Under the pieces are notes generated by a model that saw only the letters and a list, made by a program, of their open reading frames with translations, was not told where the DNA came from and searched no databases. From positions 122,227 through 186,226 of the forward strand of contig NZ_JACHXY010000003.1 of NCBI RefSeq assembly GCF_014192415.1: a stretch of DNA of 64,000 nucleotides, in the 5' to 3' direction. The stretch's first letter is position 1. Each line of letters opens with the position of its first letter. The stretch comes from Microbacterium proteolyticum (GTDB lineage: Bacteria > Actinomycetota > Actinomycetes > Actinomycetales > Microbacteriaceae). Positions 25,885 to 33,900 of the stretch are shown piece by piece. The position numbers and the translations under genes were made by a program.

Positions 25885-25900
25885 TGTTATGCGGTTAACA
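25885..25900. promoter_or_regulatory. LacI-type operator C upstream of the GH1 gene
   Basis: On the minus strand TGTTAACCGCATAACA is the most symmetric of the three sites (TGTTA-N2-CG-N2-TAACA). It shares GCATAACA and the central CG with operators A and B and ends 18 bp before the GH1 start. It probably binds the LacI protein encoded at 18862. Confidence 0.75.
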
Positions 25901-26025
25901 TACGGTGCCGACATTTCCGGGGAATTACGGCGCACGACACCACCGGACGGGAGTGGGGTCTGCGTACGGAGGGGCTCACAGAACGCGCAGAATCGTCCGC
26001 CACTCTGATTGCCACGGCGAATACA

Positions 26026-26063
26026 GACAACGGCGCCCCACCCGAAGGTGAGGCGCCGTTGTC
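26026..26063 (-). terminator. Terminator after tRNA-Ala
   Basis: GACAACGGCGCC (26026-26037) and GGCGCCGTTGTC (26052-26063) form a perfect 12-bp stem, extended inside by CCACCC/GGTG pairing. It lies 41 bp downstream of the 3' end of the tRNA on the minus strand. Confidence 0.65.
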
Positions 26064-26104
26064 ATGGCTCTCGCAACATCATGTGTTCTCGCGAGACCGG
26101 TGTT

Positions 26105-26180
26105 TGGTGGACCTGAGGGGATTCGAACCCCTGACCTCCTCGATGCGAACGAGGCGCGCTACCAACTGCGCCACAGGCCC
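26105..26180 (-). tRNA. tRNA-Ala (anticodon CGC)
   Basis: The 76-nt cloverleaf on the minus strand begins GGGCCTGTGGCGCAGTTGG and has acceptor pairing GGGCCTG/CAGGTCC. The anticodon loop TTCGCAT gives anticodon CGC, the T-arm is GGGGTTCGAATCCCC, and the discriminator is A with an encoded CCA. It reads GCG, a heavily used Ala codon here. Confidence 0.95.
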
Positions 26181-26221
26181 GGAAACCTCGTAAACACTAT
26201 CACGGCACCCCAGCGCCACCG

Positions 26222-26246
26222 GACGCGCCCACACGTCGGGCGCGTC
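26222..26246. terminator. GC-rich hairpin upstream of tRNA-Ala
   Basis: GACGCGCCC (26222-26230) and GGGCGCGTC (26238-26246) are perfect complements with a 7-nt loop, between the stop of the coiled-coil protein gene (26377, minus) and the tRNA. It probably ends the upstream transcript. There is no U-run. Confidence 0.4.
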
Positions 26247-26376
26247 GCGCCGCGGGAGCTCGGCCGCCGAACGCCATCCCCACGGCAGCCGCCGCCGCGA
26301 GCGGCATGTACGGCGGAATGTCGGGAGCGAGCGTCAGCGCCGAAGCGCCGCGTCGCGGCCGCGCCGAGGCAATCCC

Positions 26377-27462
26377 TTACTGACCCGACGCCCGACGTTC
26401 GAGAAGGTGGCGCACGTGGTTCTCGATCTCGGTGTCGTCGACGTAGCCCATCGCCGCGTAGGGCGAGGGAGCGACGGCGGCGGGACGCACTGTCTCGATC
26501 GGGGTCGGCGCCTGCTCGGCGGCGATCTCACGAGCTGCTTCCTCACGGGCGGCTGCGCGCAGCGCCTCGCGCGCCATCTGCTCGTCGACGACGGCGGCGG
26601 CACGTGAGCCGGCGGAGGCGACGAGCGGTCGGGGCAGTTCTCGGGGCGTCCACGTGGGGCGCGGCGTCGGCACGAGCGGGACATCCTGCAGTTCGGAGGC
26701 GACGGCGCGCGTGACGGAAGCCTCGGCGGGGCGCACCGTGCCGCGCGCGGCGACGACCGTGACCCGCCGGAGGACGACGAGGGATGCCACGACGACCGCG
26801 GCACCCGTCACGAGGAGCAGCGGGGCTGCTCCCCCGACGACCTGCGCGATGCCGATCACGGCCGCGACGAGTCCGACGAGAGCGACGGAAGCGACGAAGA
26901 GGCGGAAGCGGCGGCGAGCCTGCGCGCGCCGGGACTCCGGCCGGACCTCGACCGCCTGACGTTTCGCGTGAGCACGTTCGAGCGCGGCGGCCTTCTGCGC
27001 CCGCGTCTTCTCGATGGCCGCGGCCTGCTCGGCGCGGGCGACCTCCAGGGCCGCGGCACGCTCGGCGCGAGCGACCTCGACCGCAGCGGCCCGCTCGACG
27101 CGGGCCACCTCGAGCGCCGCAGCGCGCTGCTCCTTGACCAGATCGCGCTCGCGCGCGCCCTCGAGGCGGGCGACCTCGAGACGTGCTTTCGCCGCCACGA
27201 GTTCCGTGCGCGCCTTGTCGGCCTGCACCTGCCGGGCGAGCTTCTGCTGCTGATGGGCCGTGCGGGCGGTCAGCTCGAGCTGCACCTCACGCGGCGTCTC
27301 GGCCGTCTCGGCGAGCACGCGCAGAGCCTGGTTCAGGCGGACGGCGTTGCGCTCGGCGGACGTGAAACGATGACGGCTCTGCCAGGACGGGAGCAGGTAC
27401 ACCAACCACAGCGCGACCGCGACGAAGACGATCACGCCACCGCTCAGAACCTGCCCACCCAT
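26377..27462 (-). CDS. Membrane-anchored hendecad coiled-coil protein, unknown function
   Basis: 361 aa. One N-terminal helix (about 8-24, GGVIVFVAVALWLVYLLPSW) is followed by a long basic/acidic alpha-helical region (about 30-185). Two membrane segments (about 188-211 and 213-232) and a cytoplasmic Pro/Ala-rich C-terminal tail complete it. Residues 114-168 are five consecutive 11-residue repeats of the type AAALEVARAER, indicating a right-handed or straight coiled coil. The protein type recurs in Microbacteriaceae as a hypothetical or 'exoprotein'. It is not obviously in an operon; the GNAT gene lies 86 bp upstream in the same direction. Function not recognised. Confidence 0.8.
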   Translation of the reverse strand: MGGQVLSGGVIVFVAVALWLVYLLPSWQSRHRFTSAERNAVRLNQALRVLAETAETPREVQLELTARTAHQQQKLARQVQADKARTELVAAKARLEVARLEGARERDLVKEQRAAALEVARVERAAAVEVARAERAAALEVARAEQAAAIEKTRAQKAAALERAHAKRQAVEVRPESRRAQARRRFRLFVASVALVGLVAAVIGIAQVVGGAAPLLLVTGAAVVVASLVVLRRVTVVAARGTVRPAEASVTRAVASELQDVPLVPTPRPTWTPRELPRPLVASAGSRAAAVVDEQMAREALRAAAREEAAREIAAEQAPTPIETVRPAAVAPSPYAAMGYVDDTEIENHVRHLLERRASGQ

Positions 27463-27548
27463 GGGTCAAAGGTAGGTCACCGAGAGATCACACTGCGGCA
27501 TCCCTCCGCGTGTCGTCGCGACGTTCGGCCGCAATCGCCCAGGGACGC

Positions 27549-28172
27549 TCAGATGCGGTCAGCCGGGGGCACGCGCGCCGCGTCGGGCGGCACCTGGCCA
27601 CGGTGCCAACGATCGAGCACGCCATAGGGCACTTCGTCGCGCACGAGCGCGAACGAGTAGTGATCGCGCCAGTCCCCGTCGATGTGGATGTACTTGCGAC
27701 GCAGACCCTCGTACCGGAAACCGAGCTTCTCGACCACGCGAAGACTCGCGTGGTTCTCGGGCCGGATGCAGATCTCGACCCGATGCAGGTTGAGGGCGGT
27801 GAAGCAGACGTCCGTCGCCATCGCGACGGAGACCGTGGTGATGCCGCGTCCGGCGTACGCCTCGGCCACCCAGTAACCGATCGTGGCCGAGGCGAGGGAT
27901 CCGCGCGAGACCCCCCAGACGTTCAGCTGACCGGCGACCTCGTCGTCCCACTCCATGACGAAGGGGACGCCGAGGCCGTCTCGGTACTGCTGCAGAAGCC
28001 GCCGGATCCCGAGGCGCATGTCGAACGACACCGGGCCGTCGGGGCTGGTCGCCTCCCACCGACGCAACCACGAGCGGTTGTCGATCAGCTGCTGCTGAAG
28101 GACGCGCGCGTCGCGGTTGCGGATGAGGCGTATCGACACCTCGCCGTGCCGCCGTGGGACGGAGAGATCCAT
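27549..28172 (-). CDS. GNAT acetyltransferase, RimJ/RimL type
   Basis: 207 aa cytoplasmic N-acetyltransferase. The fold is recognisable from SIRLIRNRDARVLQQQL at the N terminus, VAEAYAGRGITTVSVAMATDVCF (acetyl-CoA loop) and the RIM-type end ENHASLRVVEKLGFRYEGLRRKYIHIDGDWRDHYSFAL. Such proteins acetylate N-terminal residues of ribosomal proteins or other amines. The ATG at 28172 is 14 bp after the galU stop, so it is cotranscribed with galU; the longer frame overlapping galU was rejected. Confidence 0.88.
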   Translation of the reverse strand: MDLSVPRRHGEVSIRLIRNRDARVLQQQLIDNRSWLRRWEATSPDGPVSFDMRLGIRRLLQQYRDGLGVPFVMEWDDEVAGQLNVWGVSRGSLASATIGYWVAEAYAGRGITTVSVAMATDVCFTALNLHRVEICIRPENHASLRVVEKLGFRYEGLRRKYIHIDGDWRDHYSFALVRDEVPYGVLDRWHRGQVPPDAARVPPADRI

Positions 28173-28186
28173 GGAAGCCGGCGGGG

Positions 28187-29077
28187 TCACAGACCCTGCG
28201 CGAACTCCTTGAACCACGGACGCAAAGCGGGCCCGAGGTCGTCGCGGTCGGCCGCGAGCTGGACGATCGCCTTGATGTAGTCGACGCGGTCACCCGTGTC
28301 GTAGCGACGGCCGCGGAACACGACGCCGTAGACGCCGCCACCGTCGCCGCCGCCGGTCGCGAGCTCTTCGAGGGCGTCGGTCAGCTGAATCTCGCCGCCC
28401 TTGCCGGGCTCGGTGTGCTCCAGGATGCCGAACACGTCGGGGCCGAGCACGTAGCGACCGATGATCGCGAGGTTGGAGGGGGCTTCTTCGGCCTTGGGCT
28501 TCTCGACGAGCTTCGTGACCCTGACCACACCGTCTTCGTCGGTGGGCTCGACCGCGGCGACACCGTAGAGGTGGATGTGCTCGGGGTCGACCTCCATCAG
28601 CGCGATGACGGTGGCGCCGCGCTTGTCGTACTCCTCCATCATCTTGGTGAGGAGGGGGTCGCGCTCGTCGATGAGGTCGTCGCCGAGGAGCACGGCGAAC
28701 GGGTGATCGCCGACGTGGCTGCGCGCACGGAGCACGGCGTGACCGAGACCGCGCGGCTCACCCTGACGGACCAGGTGGATGTCGGCCAGGTCGGACGAGT
28801 GCTCGACCTTGGCGAGCTTGTCGTCGTCGCCCTTCTCGCGCAGTTTCGCCTCGAGCTCCGGCATGGAGTCGAAGTGGTTGGCGATGTTGTTCTTGTTGCG
28901 GCCGATGATGATCAGGACATCATCGATGCCGGCAGCGGTGGCCTCTTCGACGACGTACTGGATCGCCGGCTTGTCGACGACCGGGAGCATCTCTTTGGGC
29001 ATTGCCTTCGTGGCGGGAAGGAAGCGAGTACCGAGACCGGCGGCCGGGATGACGGCCTTGAAGGGCTTATGAGGCAT
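28187..29077 (-). CDS. galU: UTP-glucose-1-phosphate uridylyltransferase
   Basis: 296 aa. It makes UDP-glucose from UTP and glucose-1-phosphate for cell-envelope and trehalose synthesis. The nucleotide-binding signature AVIPAAGLGTRFLPATKAMP and PVVDKPAIQYVVEEA are intact, as are GEPRGLGHAVL, FAVLLGDDLI and LVEKPK. Two start codons compete, ATG 29083 and ATG 29077. The second was preferred because a TAAGGT -10 element (29084-29089) ends exactly 6 nt before it, giving a leaderless mRNA; the first ATG would abut the -10. Confidence 0.93.
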   Translation of the reverse strand: MPHKPFKAVIPAAGLGTRFLPATKAMPKEMLPVVDKPAIQYVVEEATAAGIDDVLIIIGRNKNNIANHFDSMPELEAKLREKGDDDKLAKVEHSSDLADIHLVRQGEPRGLGHAVLRARSHVGDHPFAVLLGDDLIDERDPLLTKMMEEYDKRGATVIALMEVDPEHIHLYGVAAVEPTDEDGVVRVTKLVEKPKAEEAPSNLAIIGRYVLGPDVFGILEHTEPGKGGEIQLTDALEELATGGGDGGGVYGVVFRGRRYDTGDRVDYIKAIVQLAADRDDLGPALRPWFKEFAQGL

Positions 29078-29083
29078 GGGCAT

Positions 29084-29132
29084 ACCTTAGCGGGGACCGA
29101 TGACGCTGCTGTAACACGCGCGCACGTAGACT
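29084..29132. promoter_or_regulatory. Divergent leaderless promoters for galU and 5-FTHF cyclo-ligase
   Basis: On the minus strand TAAGGT (29084-29089) lies 6 nt before galU ATG 29077. On the plus strand TAGACT (29127-29132) lies 7 nt before ATG 29140. Neither gene has a Shine-Dalgarno sequence, so both are predicted to be leaderless. The 62 bp between the start codons therefore holds both promoters. -35 boxes are weak. Confidence 0.5.
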
Positions 29133-29139
29133 GAGCGGC

Positions 29140-29736
29140 ATGGCGGACCGCATCGAGCAGGCCAAGCGCGCGCTTCGCGCCGACCTGCGCGAACGTCGGC
29201 AAGCGGTCTCCGCACACGCCCGTGAGGTTGCCGAGGCAGGAGTGAAAGCTCAGCTCGACGCCCTCGTCGGCCGTCTCGGCGCCCGCAGCATCTCCTGCTT
29301 CCTCTCGACGCCGACCGAGCCCGGCACCCACGCCTTCGTCGCCGGCGCGGTCGCCCGCGGCATCCGGGTGCTCCTTCCCATCACGCGCGAGGACGGCCTG
29401 CTCGACTGGACCGTGGCCACCCCCGAGGCCGAGATCGCCGAGGGCCTGTTCGGCCTGCCCGAACCCGTCGGCGACGTGCTCGGGCCCATCGCGGTGAACG
29501 ACGTCGATCTGCTCGTCATCCCCGCCGCCGCCGTCGACCAGCGCGGGATGCGACTGGGCTGGGGACGCGGCTACTTCGACAAGACCCTCGGCTCGATGGA
29601 GAAGTGCCCGCCGGTCTACGCCGTCATCTTCGATTCCGAGTACATCGACGACGTGCCCCGCGACGTGCACGACCAGCCCGTGACGGGTGTGGTCACCCCC
29701 ACGCGGACGCTGGCGATCGCCGCCCCCACCGCCTGA
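29140..29736 (+). CDS. 5-formyltetrahydrofolate cyclo-ligase
   Basis: 198 aa. It converts 5-formyl-THF and ATP to 5,10-methenyl-THF. The N-terminal helix KRALRADLRERRQAVS and the diagnostic C-terminal GMRLGWGRGYFDKTL are present, followed by the VTPTRTL end. The ATG at 29140 has no ribosome binding site but a close upstream TAGACT, as in leaderless genes. It is followed 17 bp later by an FmdB-like gene and mscL, a gene order I associate with actinobacteria. Confidence 0.9.
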   Translation: MADRIEQAKRALRADLRERRQAVSAHAREVAEAGVKAQLDALVGRLGARSISCFLSTPTEPGTHAFVAGAVARGIRVLLPITREDGLLDWTVATPEAEIAEGLFGLPEPVGDVLGPIAVNDVDLLVIPAAAVDQRGMRLGWGRGYFDKTLGSMEKCPPVYAVIFDSEYIDDVPRDVHDQPVTGVVTPTRTLAIAAPTA

Positions 29737-29753
29737 ACACCCGAAGGAACCCG

Positions 29754-30035
29754 ATGCCCACCTACTCCTATGCCTGCAAGCAGTGCGGTCACCGCTTCGA
29801 CACCGTGCAGTCCTTCTCGGACGCCGCTCTCACCGAGTGCCCGGAATGCGGCGGCGAGGTGCGCAAGCAGTACGGATCGATCGGGGTCACCTTCAACGGG
29901 TCGGGCTTCTACCGCACCGACTCGCGCACGTCGTCGTCGTCGAGCGCGTCGGGCGCAAGCGGTGGCGACTCGTCCTCATCCACGACATCATCGAAGTCGG
30001 AAACGAAGACGTCCGCCCCGTCCTCGGCCTCCTGA
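29754..30035 (+). CDS. FmdB-family zinc-ribbon protein
   Basis: 93 aa. The N-terminal 55 residues are the FmdB/CxxC_CxxC_SSSS domain: [20 protein letters not shown] then ECPECGG, giving two CxxC zinc knuckles, and [15 protein letters not shown]. The rest is a low-complexity Ser/Thr/Ala tail, from which the family takes its name. Function is unknown; it is named after a regulator of formamidase genes. The ATG at 29754 follows GAAGGA. Confidence 0.88.
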   Translation: MPTYSYACKQCGHRFDTVQSFSDAALTECPECGGEVRKQYGSIGVTFNGSGFYRTDSRTSSSSSASGASGGDSSSSTTSSKSETKTSAPSSAS

Positions 30036-30069
30036 GCCGCGGTCGGCGCGGCAGAAGGAGAGCCAGCGC

Positions 30070-30489
30070 ATGATCAAAGGATTCAAGGAGTTCATTCTCC
30101 GCGGGAACGTCATCGACCTCGCGGTCGCGGTCGTCATCGGCGCCGCGTTCACCGCGGTCGTCAACGCGATCGTCACGGCGCTCATCAACCCGTTGATCGA
30201 GATCTTCTACGTGCCGAACGAGAACGGTGAGTTCGGACCGAGCTTCACCGGCATCTACGGCCAAGAGGTGGTGTTCCCGCTCGGCGGTCTGCTCACCGCC
30301 GTCATCAGCTTCCTCGCCGTTGCGGTGGTGGTCTACTTCGTGTTCGTCTACCCGATGAACCACTGGAAGGCCCGCGCCGCCGCACGCGCCGGGGTGGCCG
30401 CCGCGGCATCCGATGAGCCCAAGCTGCCGACCGAGCAGGAACTGCTGGTGCAGATCCGCGATCTGCTGGAGCGCCAGAACAAGCAGTGA
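30070..30489 (+). CDS. mscL: Large-conductance mechanosensitive channel
   Basis: 139 aa, the normal MscL length. The N-terminal amphipathic helix [27 protein letters not shown] leads into TM1 with the pore-lining pattern. An extracellular loop ([18 protein letters not shown]), TM2 ([20 protein letters not shown]) and a cytoplasmic bundle helix ([17 protein letters not shown]) follow. It is an osmotic emergency valve in the plasma membrane. The ATG at 30070 follows GAAGGAGAG. It is the last gene of the cyclo-ligase-fmdB-mscL run; a hairpin terminator follows. Confidence 0.95.
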   Translation: MIKGFKEFILRGNVIDLAVAVVIGAAFTAVVNAIVTALINPLIEIFYVPNENGEFGPSFTGIYGQEVVFPLGGLLTAVISFLAVAVVVYFVFVYPMNHWKARAAARAGVAAAASDEPKLPTEQELLVQIRDLLERQNKQ

Positions 30490-30492
30490 TGT

Positions 30493-30547
30493 CGACGGCG
30501 TCCGCGGCCGGAGTCCTCTCCACCGCGGGCGCCGTCGCTCCGTGACG
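30493..30547. terminator. Convergent terminator after mscL
   Basis: CGACGGCGTCCGCGG (30493-30507) and CCGCGGGCGCCGTCG (30533-30547) pair over 14 of 15 positions with a 25-nt loop, between the mscL stop and the convergent gene ending at 30550. It probably serves both directions. Confidence 0.55.
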
Positions 30548-30549
30548 CC

Positions 30550-30912
30550 TCAGTAGTGGGGCGGGACGTCGCCGAGCATGCGGTCGTCGTTCGGACCGGA
30601 TGCCGCGGGCTTCGACCCCCGACCCCGTTCGCGGTCGTCGGCGGGCGCAGGCTCGGCCGTCGTTCCCGGCGCGGGAAGCAGCCGAGCGCGCCGCGATCCG
30701 CGCACGCGGACGACGGGCTGACGCGCGGGCGACGCCGTGGGGGTACTTGAGGCGTCGATCGGCTCAGCCATCTGAGGCGTACCCGGGGTGCCGGCGGCGT
30801 CGACGAACTCCTTCTTCCCCGACGCGGGCACGGCAACGGCCTCTGAGCCCGTCGACGGGACCGGGACGACACGTTGGACGTCGCCCCCGGCGGCATCCGG
30901 AGTATCGGTCAT
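30550..30912 (-). CDS. Small hypothetical protein downstream of the helicase-like gene
   Basis: 120 aa, Pro/Ala/Ser-rich and mostly disordered, with no membrane segment. It starts MTDTPDAAGGDVQRVVPVP, contains a basic patch VVRVRGSRRARLLP near the middle and ends with DDRMLGDVPPHY, which looks like a conserved C-terminal tail. The ATG at 30912 is 7 bp after the stop of the helicase-like gene, so it is probably its cotranscribed partner. Function unknown. Confidence 0.6.
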   Translation of the reverse strand: MTDTPDAAGGDVQRVVPVPSTGSEAVAVPASGKKEFVDAAGTPGTPQMAEPIDASSTPTASPARQPVVRVRGSRRARLLPAPGTTAEPAPADDRERGRGSKPAASGPNDDRMLGDVPPHY

Positions 30913-30919
30913 CGGGCGA

Positions 30920-33900
30920 TCAACCGGGCAGGTCGAGGGGCTCGGTCGTCGACTCGGGCGCACCGGCTTCGGGCACCGCTCCCAGCAGTTCGGCGATCCG
31001 CGACGCGACCCCCGCGGGGTCGCTGTACAGGTCGAACGCGTGCACGCGGACGTAGTGCCAGCCCAGGCGTCGGAGGATCTGCGGGCGCAGCCGGAGCGTC
31101 TCGCGCAGCGACTCCCCGATCGTCTCGGGATCGCTCTCGGCGACGACGGCCTTGCCCTTGTAGCGCGCGACGAGCGGCAGCAGACCGCGGTAATCGACGT
31201 CGACCTCGACACCGAGGCGGCGGAGCTCGCGCGCCAGGGCGCGGGTGAGGGGGTCGGCGAGGTCTTCGAGGCGGCTCTCGCGGCCGCGCGACGCGACGTT
31301 GCCGAGGATGCCCATGAGGGTGGCCGCACCGTGCTCGAGGCGGCCGTCGTCGAACGCCGACGGCCGGATCGACGACACGATCACCATCGAGCGGCGCGCG
31401 CGGGTCATGCCGACCGTCAGCAGGCGCTCCCCGTCGGGCGTGGACAGGTCGCCGAAGTCGCTGAGCACGCGGCCATGGCGGGTGAGGCCGAAGCCGAGCG
31501 AGAACACCACGCGGTCGCGGCTCTCGGCCACCGACTCTTCGAGGGTGAGCACGGCGAAGGGCTCCGCGGCATCCCGCGAGACGAACTCCGCCACGTCGGA
31601 CCGGCCCGCCAGCGCGGCCACGACCGAGGCGCGCACGCGCTCGGCGTGGCGACGGCTGGCGGTGACGACCATGAGCGACTCGGACGCGCGGTTGACCGCG
31701 TGCTCCACGACGAGCGTGACGACGCGGGCGACTTCGGCGTCGGGACTCTCGACCGCACCGCTCACGGGATCGGGTGCACCGACGCCACCCTCGACGTAGT
31801 CGACGCTGAGGCTGCCGCGTCCGAGGTACGAACCGGCCCACGGCAGCGACACGATCTCGCCGCCGTAGAACGCGTCGTTCACCAGCTGCGAGAGGTCTTC
31901 GCCACCGGCGCGGTAGCTGCGGGTGAGCGTCTCGACCGGCAGCAGCTCGGCGATGCGCTCGAAGACGGAGATCTCGTCGAACGGCACCTCGTCGGTGTCC
32001 TCGGGTGCCGGGGCGATCGACGCACTCACGCGGAACGGCGTGGGCTTCTGCACCACGGGGTCGCCGAAGAGCACGACCTGGCGCGCCCGACGCAGGGCCG
32101 GCGCCGCTTCGGCGAGGCAGAGGGCCGCGGCATCCGCGATGACCACCACGTCGAAGGCCAGATCCTGCGGCACGTCGGGGACCTCGTAGGGCGAGGCGAG
32201 CCACACGGGCGCCAGCGTGCGCAGCAAGATGGGCGCGGCATCCGAAATCTCGTGCGCGGTGTGGAGTCCGTCCTTGAGGGCGCGCTTGAGGGCGGCGGCC
32301 TCGTCGGCGTGATCGACGATGCCGATGCGCCACTGCGTCGCCAGGTGCGCGGCGAGCAGCGGCCCCGCAGCCGCGGCGTGCGCCTCGTCGACGAGGCGGA
32401 AGTCGCGCTCGAGGCGGTCGACCACGCTCGTGTTCGCGCCCAGCAGCGCGCGATCGGTGCGCAGCAGGTGCTCGAGCGCGGACTGCCACCACGCGAACTC
32501 CAGCTCGGCTCCGACCCGCTCCTCGGGCACGTGGCGCACCGAGAGCTCGACGAGCAGCTGCTCGAGGCCGAGACGGGCGAGCTCGGAGCGCAACTGCGCG
32601 CGCTCGACGAGGTTGTCGAAGAAGGTGGACTCGGCGGCGAGTCCCGCCAGCGTCCGCACGAGGCGCTGCACCGGCAGCGTCGCCAGGCGCTCGGAGCCCT
32701 GACGGCCGAGGATCTGGTCGAGTTCGCCGAGGAGGGCGTCGGTGCGCTGCCACGCGACGTGGACGTCGGCCAGCCCCAGGGGCACCTCCGGCGCGACACC
32801 GGCTTCGACCACGCGCTGCCACTCGGTGCGCTGCTGCTGGATGCGCACGAGCGCCTCGTACATGTCGGGCACGTGCACGCCGGGGCGCACATACTCTTTC
32901 GACAGGCGCTTGAGGCGACGGCGGTTGGGCCCGCTCATCGGCGACGCGTCGCGGCGCGGCGAGTGCGCGTCGATCAGCTCGCCGAGCGGACGCTCGAAGA
33001 CCGTGGGACTGAAGCGGTCGAGCGACTCGCGGATGCCCTGCAGAAGCTTCAGATAGGCGCCCAGCTCCGACACGGTCTGGAAGGGACGCATCCGCGTCTT
33101 GGCGATCAACTCGTATCCGCGCTCGAGCAGACGCGGCACCTCGTGGGCGTGGAGCTTTCCGGCGAGGTCGTGCGCCGCACGCGCATCTTCGGTGCGTGTG
33201 AAGCTGACGCCGTACCAGGGCGAATCGTCGGGCCCGAAGCGGAACTCCCCGAGACGAGCGGCCATCGCGAGGGCCCGGGCCGCCGCATCGCGCCGCCCGG
33301 CGAGCTTCTCGAGCGTGGCGAGATCGAACCGCGCCTCGGTCGAGGGGGCGGGAGAGACGGATGCCAGCGAGGTGAGGGCGCGCAGCACGTCGAGAGCCGA
33401 GACGCCCAGGGCCAGGTGCGGCTCGGTCACCGCCGAGCGGTAGTCGCGAAGCACCGTGCGCAGCCGTACCAGCGCGTCGTCGATCTCGGCGACCTTCGGC
33501 TGCTCGGCCTTCTCGTTGCGGCTGATGGCACGGATGAGATCCCGGCGCACGTGGTTCGGCGAGACGGCGAGACCGGTGAGGCCGACCCCGGCGAGGCGGT
33601 GGCGGATGCCGTCGAGCGTCGACCGGCGCGCACTCACGACGAGAACGCGCTTGTTGTCGCGGACGAGCTGGCCGACGGCATTGATCACGGTCTGGGTGCC
33701 GCCCGTGCCGGGCAGGGTGTGCACGGCGAGCGAGTGACCGGCACCGATGCGGGCGAGCACGCGCTCCTGCTCGGCGTCGGCATCGAGCAGCAGCGTGTCG
33801 GCCGCGGGGGTCCGCTCATCGGGGCTGACGATCACGGGGTCGTCGCGGCGCACCGTGACCCGCGCCCGGTCGTCGTGGTGCCCGGCGAGAGCGTTCAACA

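Noticed and set aside
26105-26400. Attachment site or integrative element at tRNA-Ala
   Set aside because: No integrase gene or duplicated tRNA 3' end was found in the window; only composition hints at acquisition of the adjacent block.
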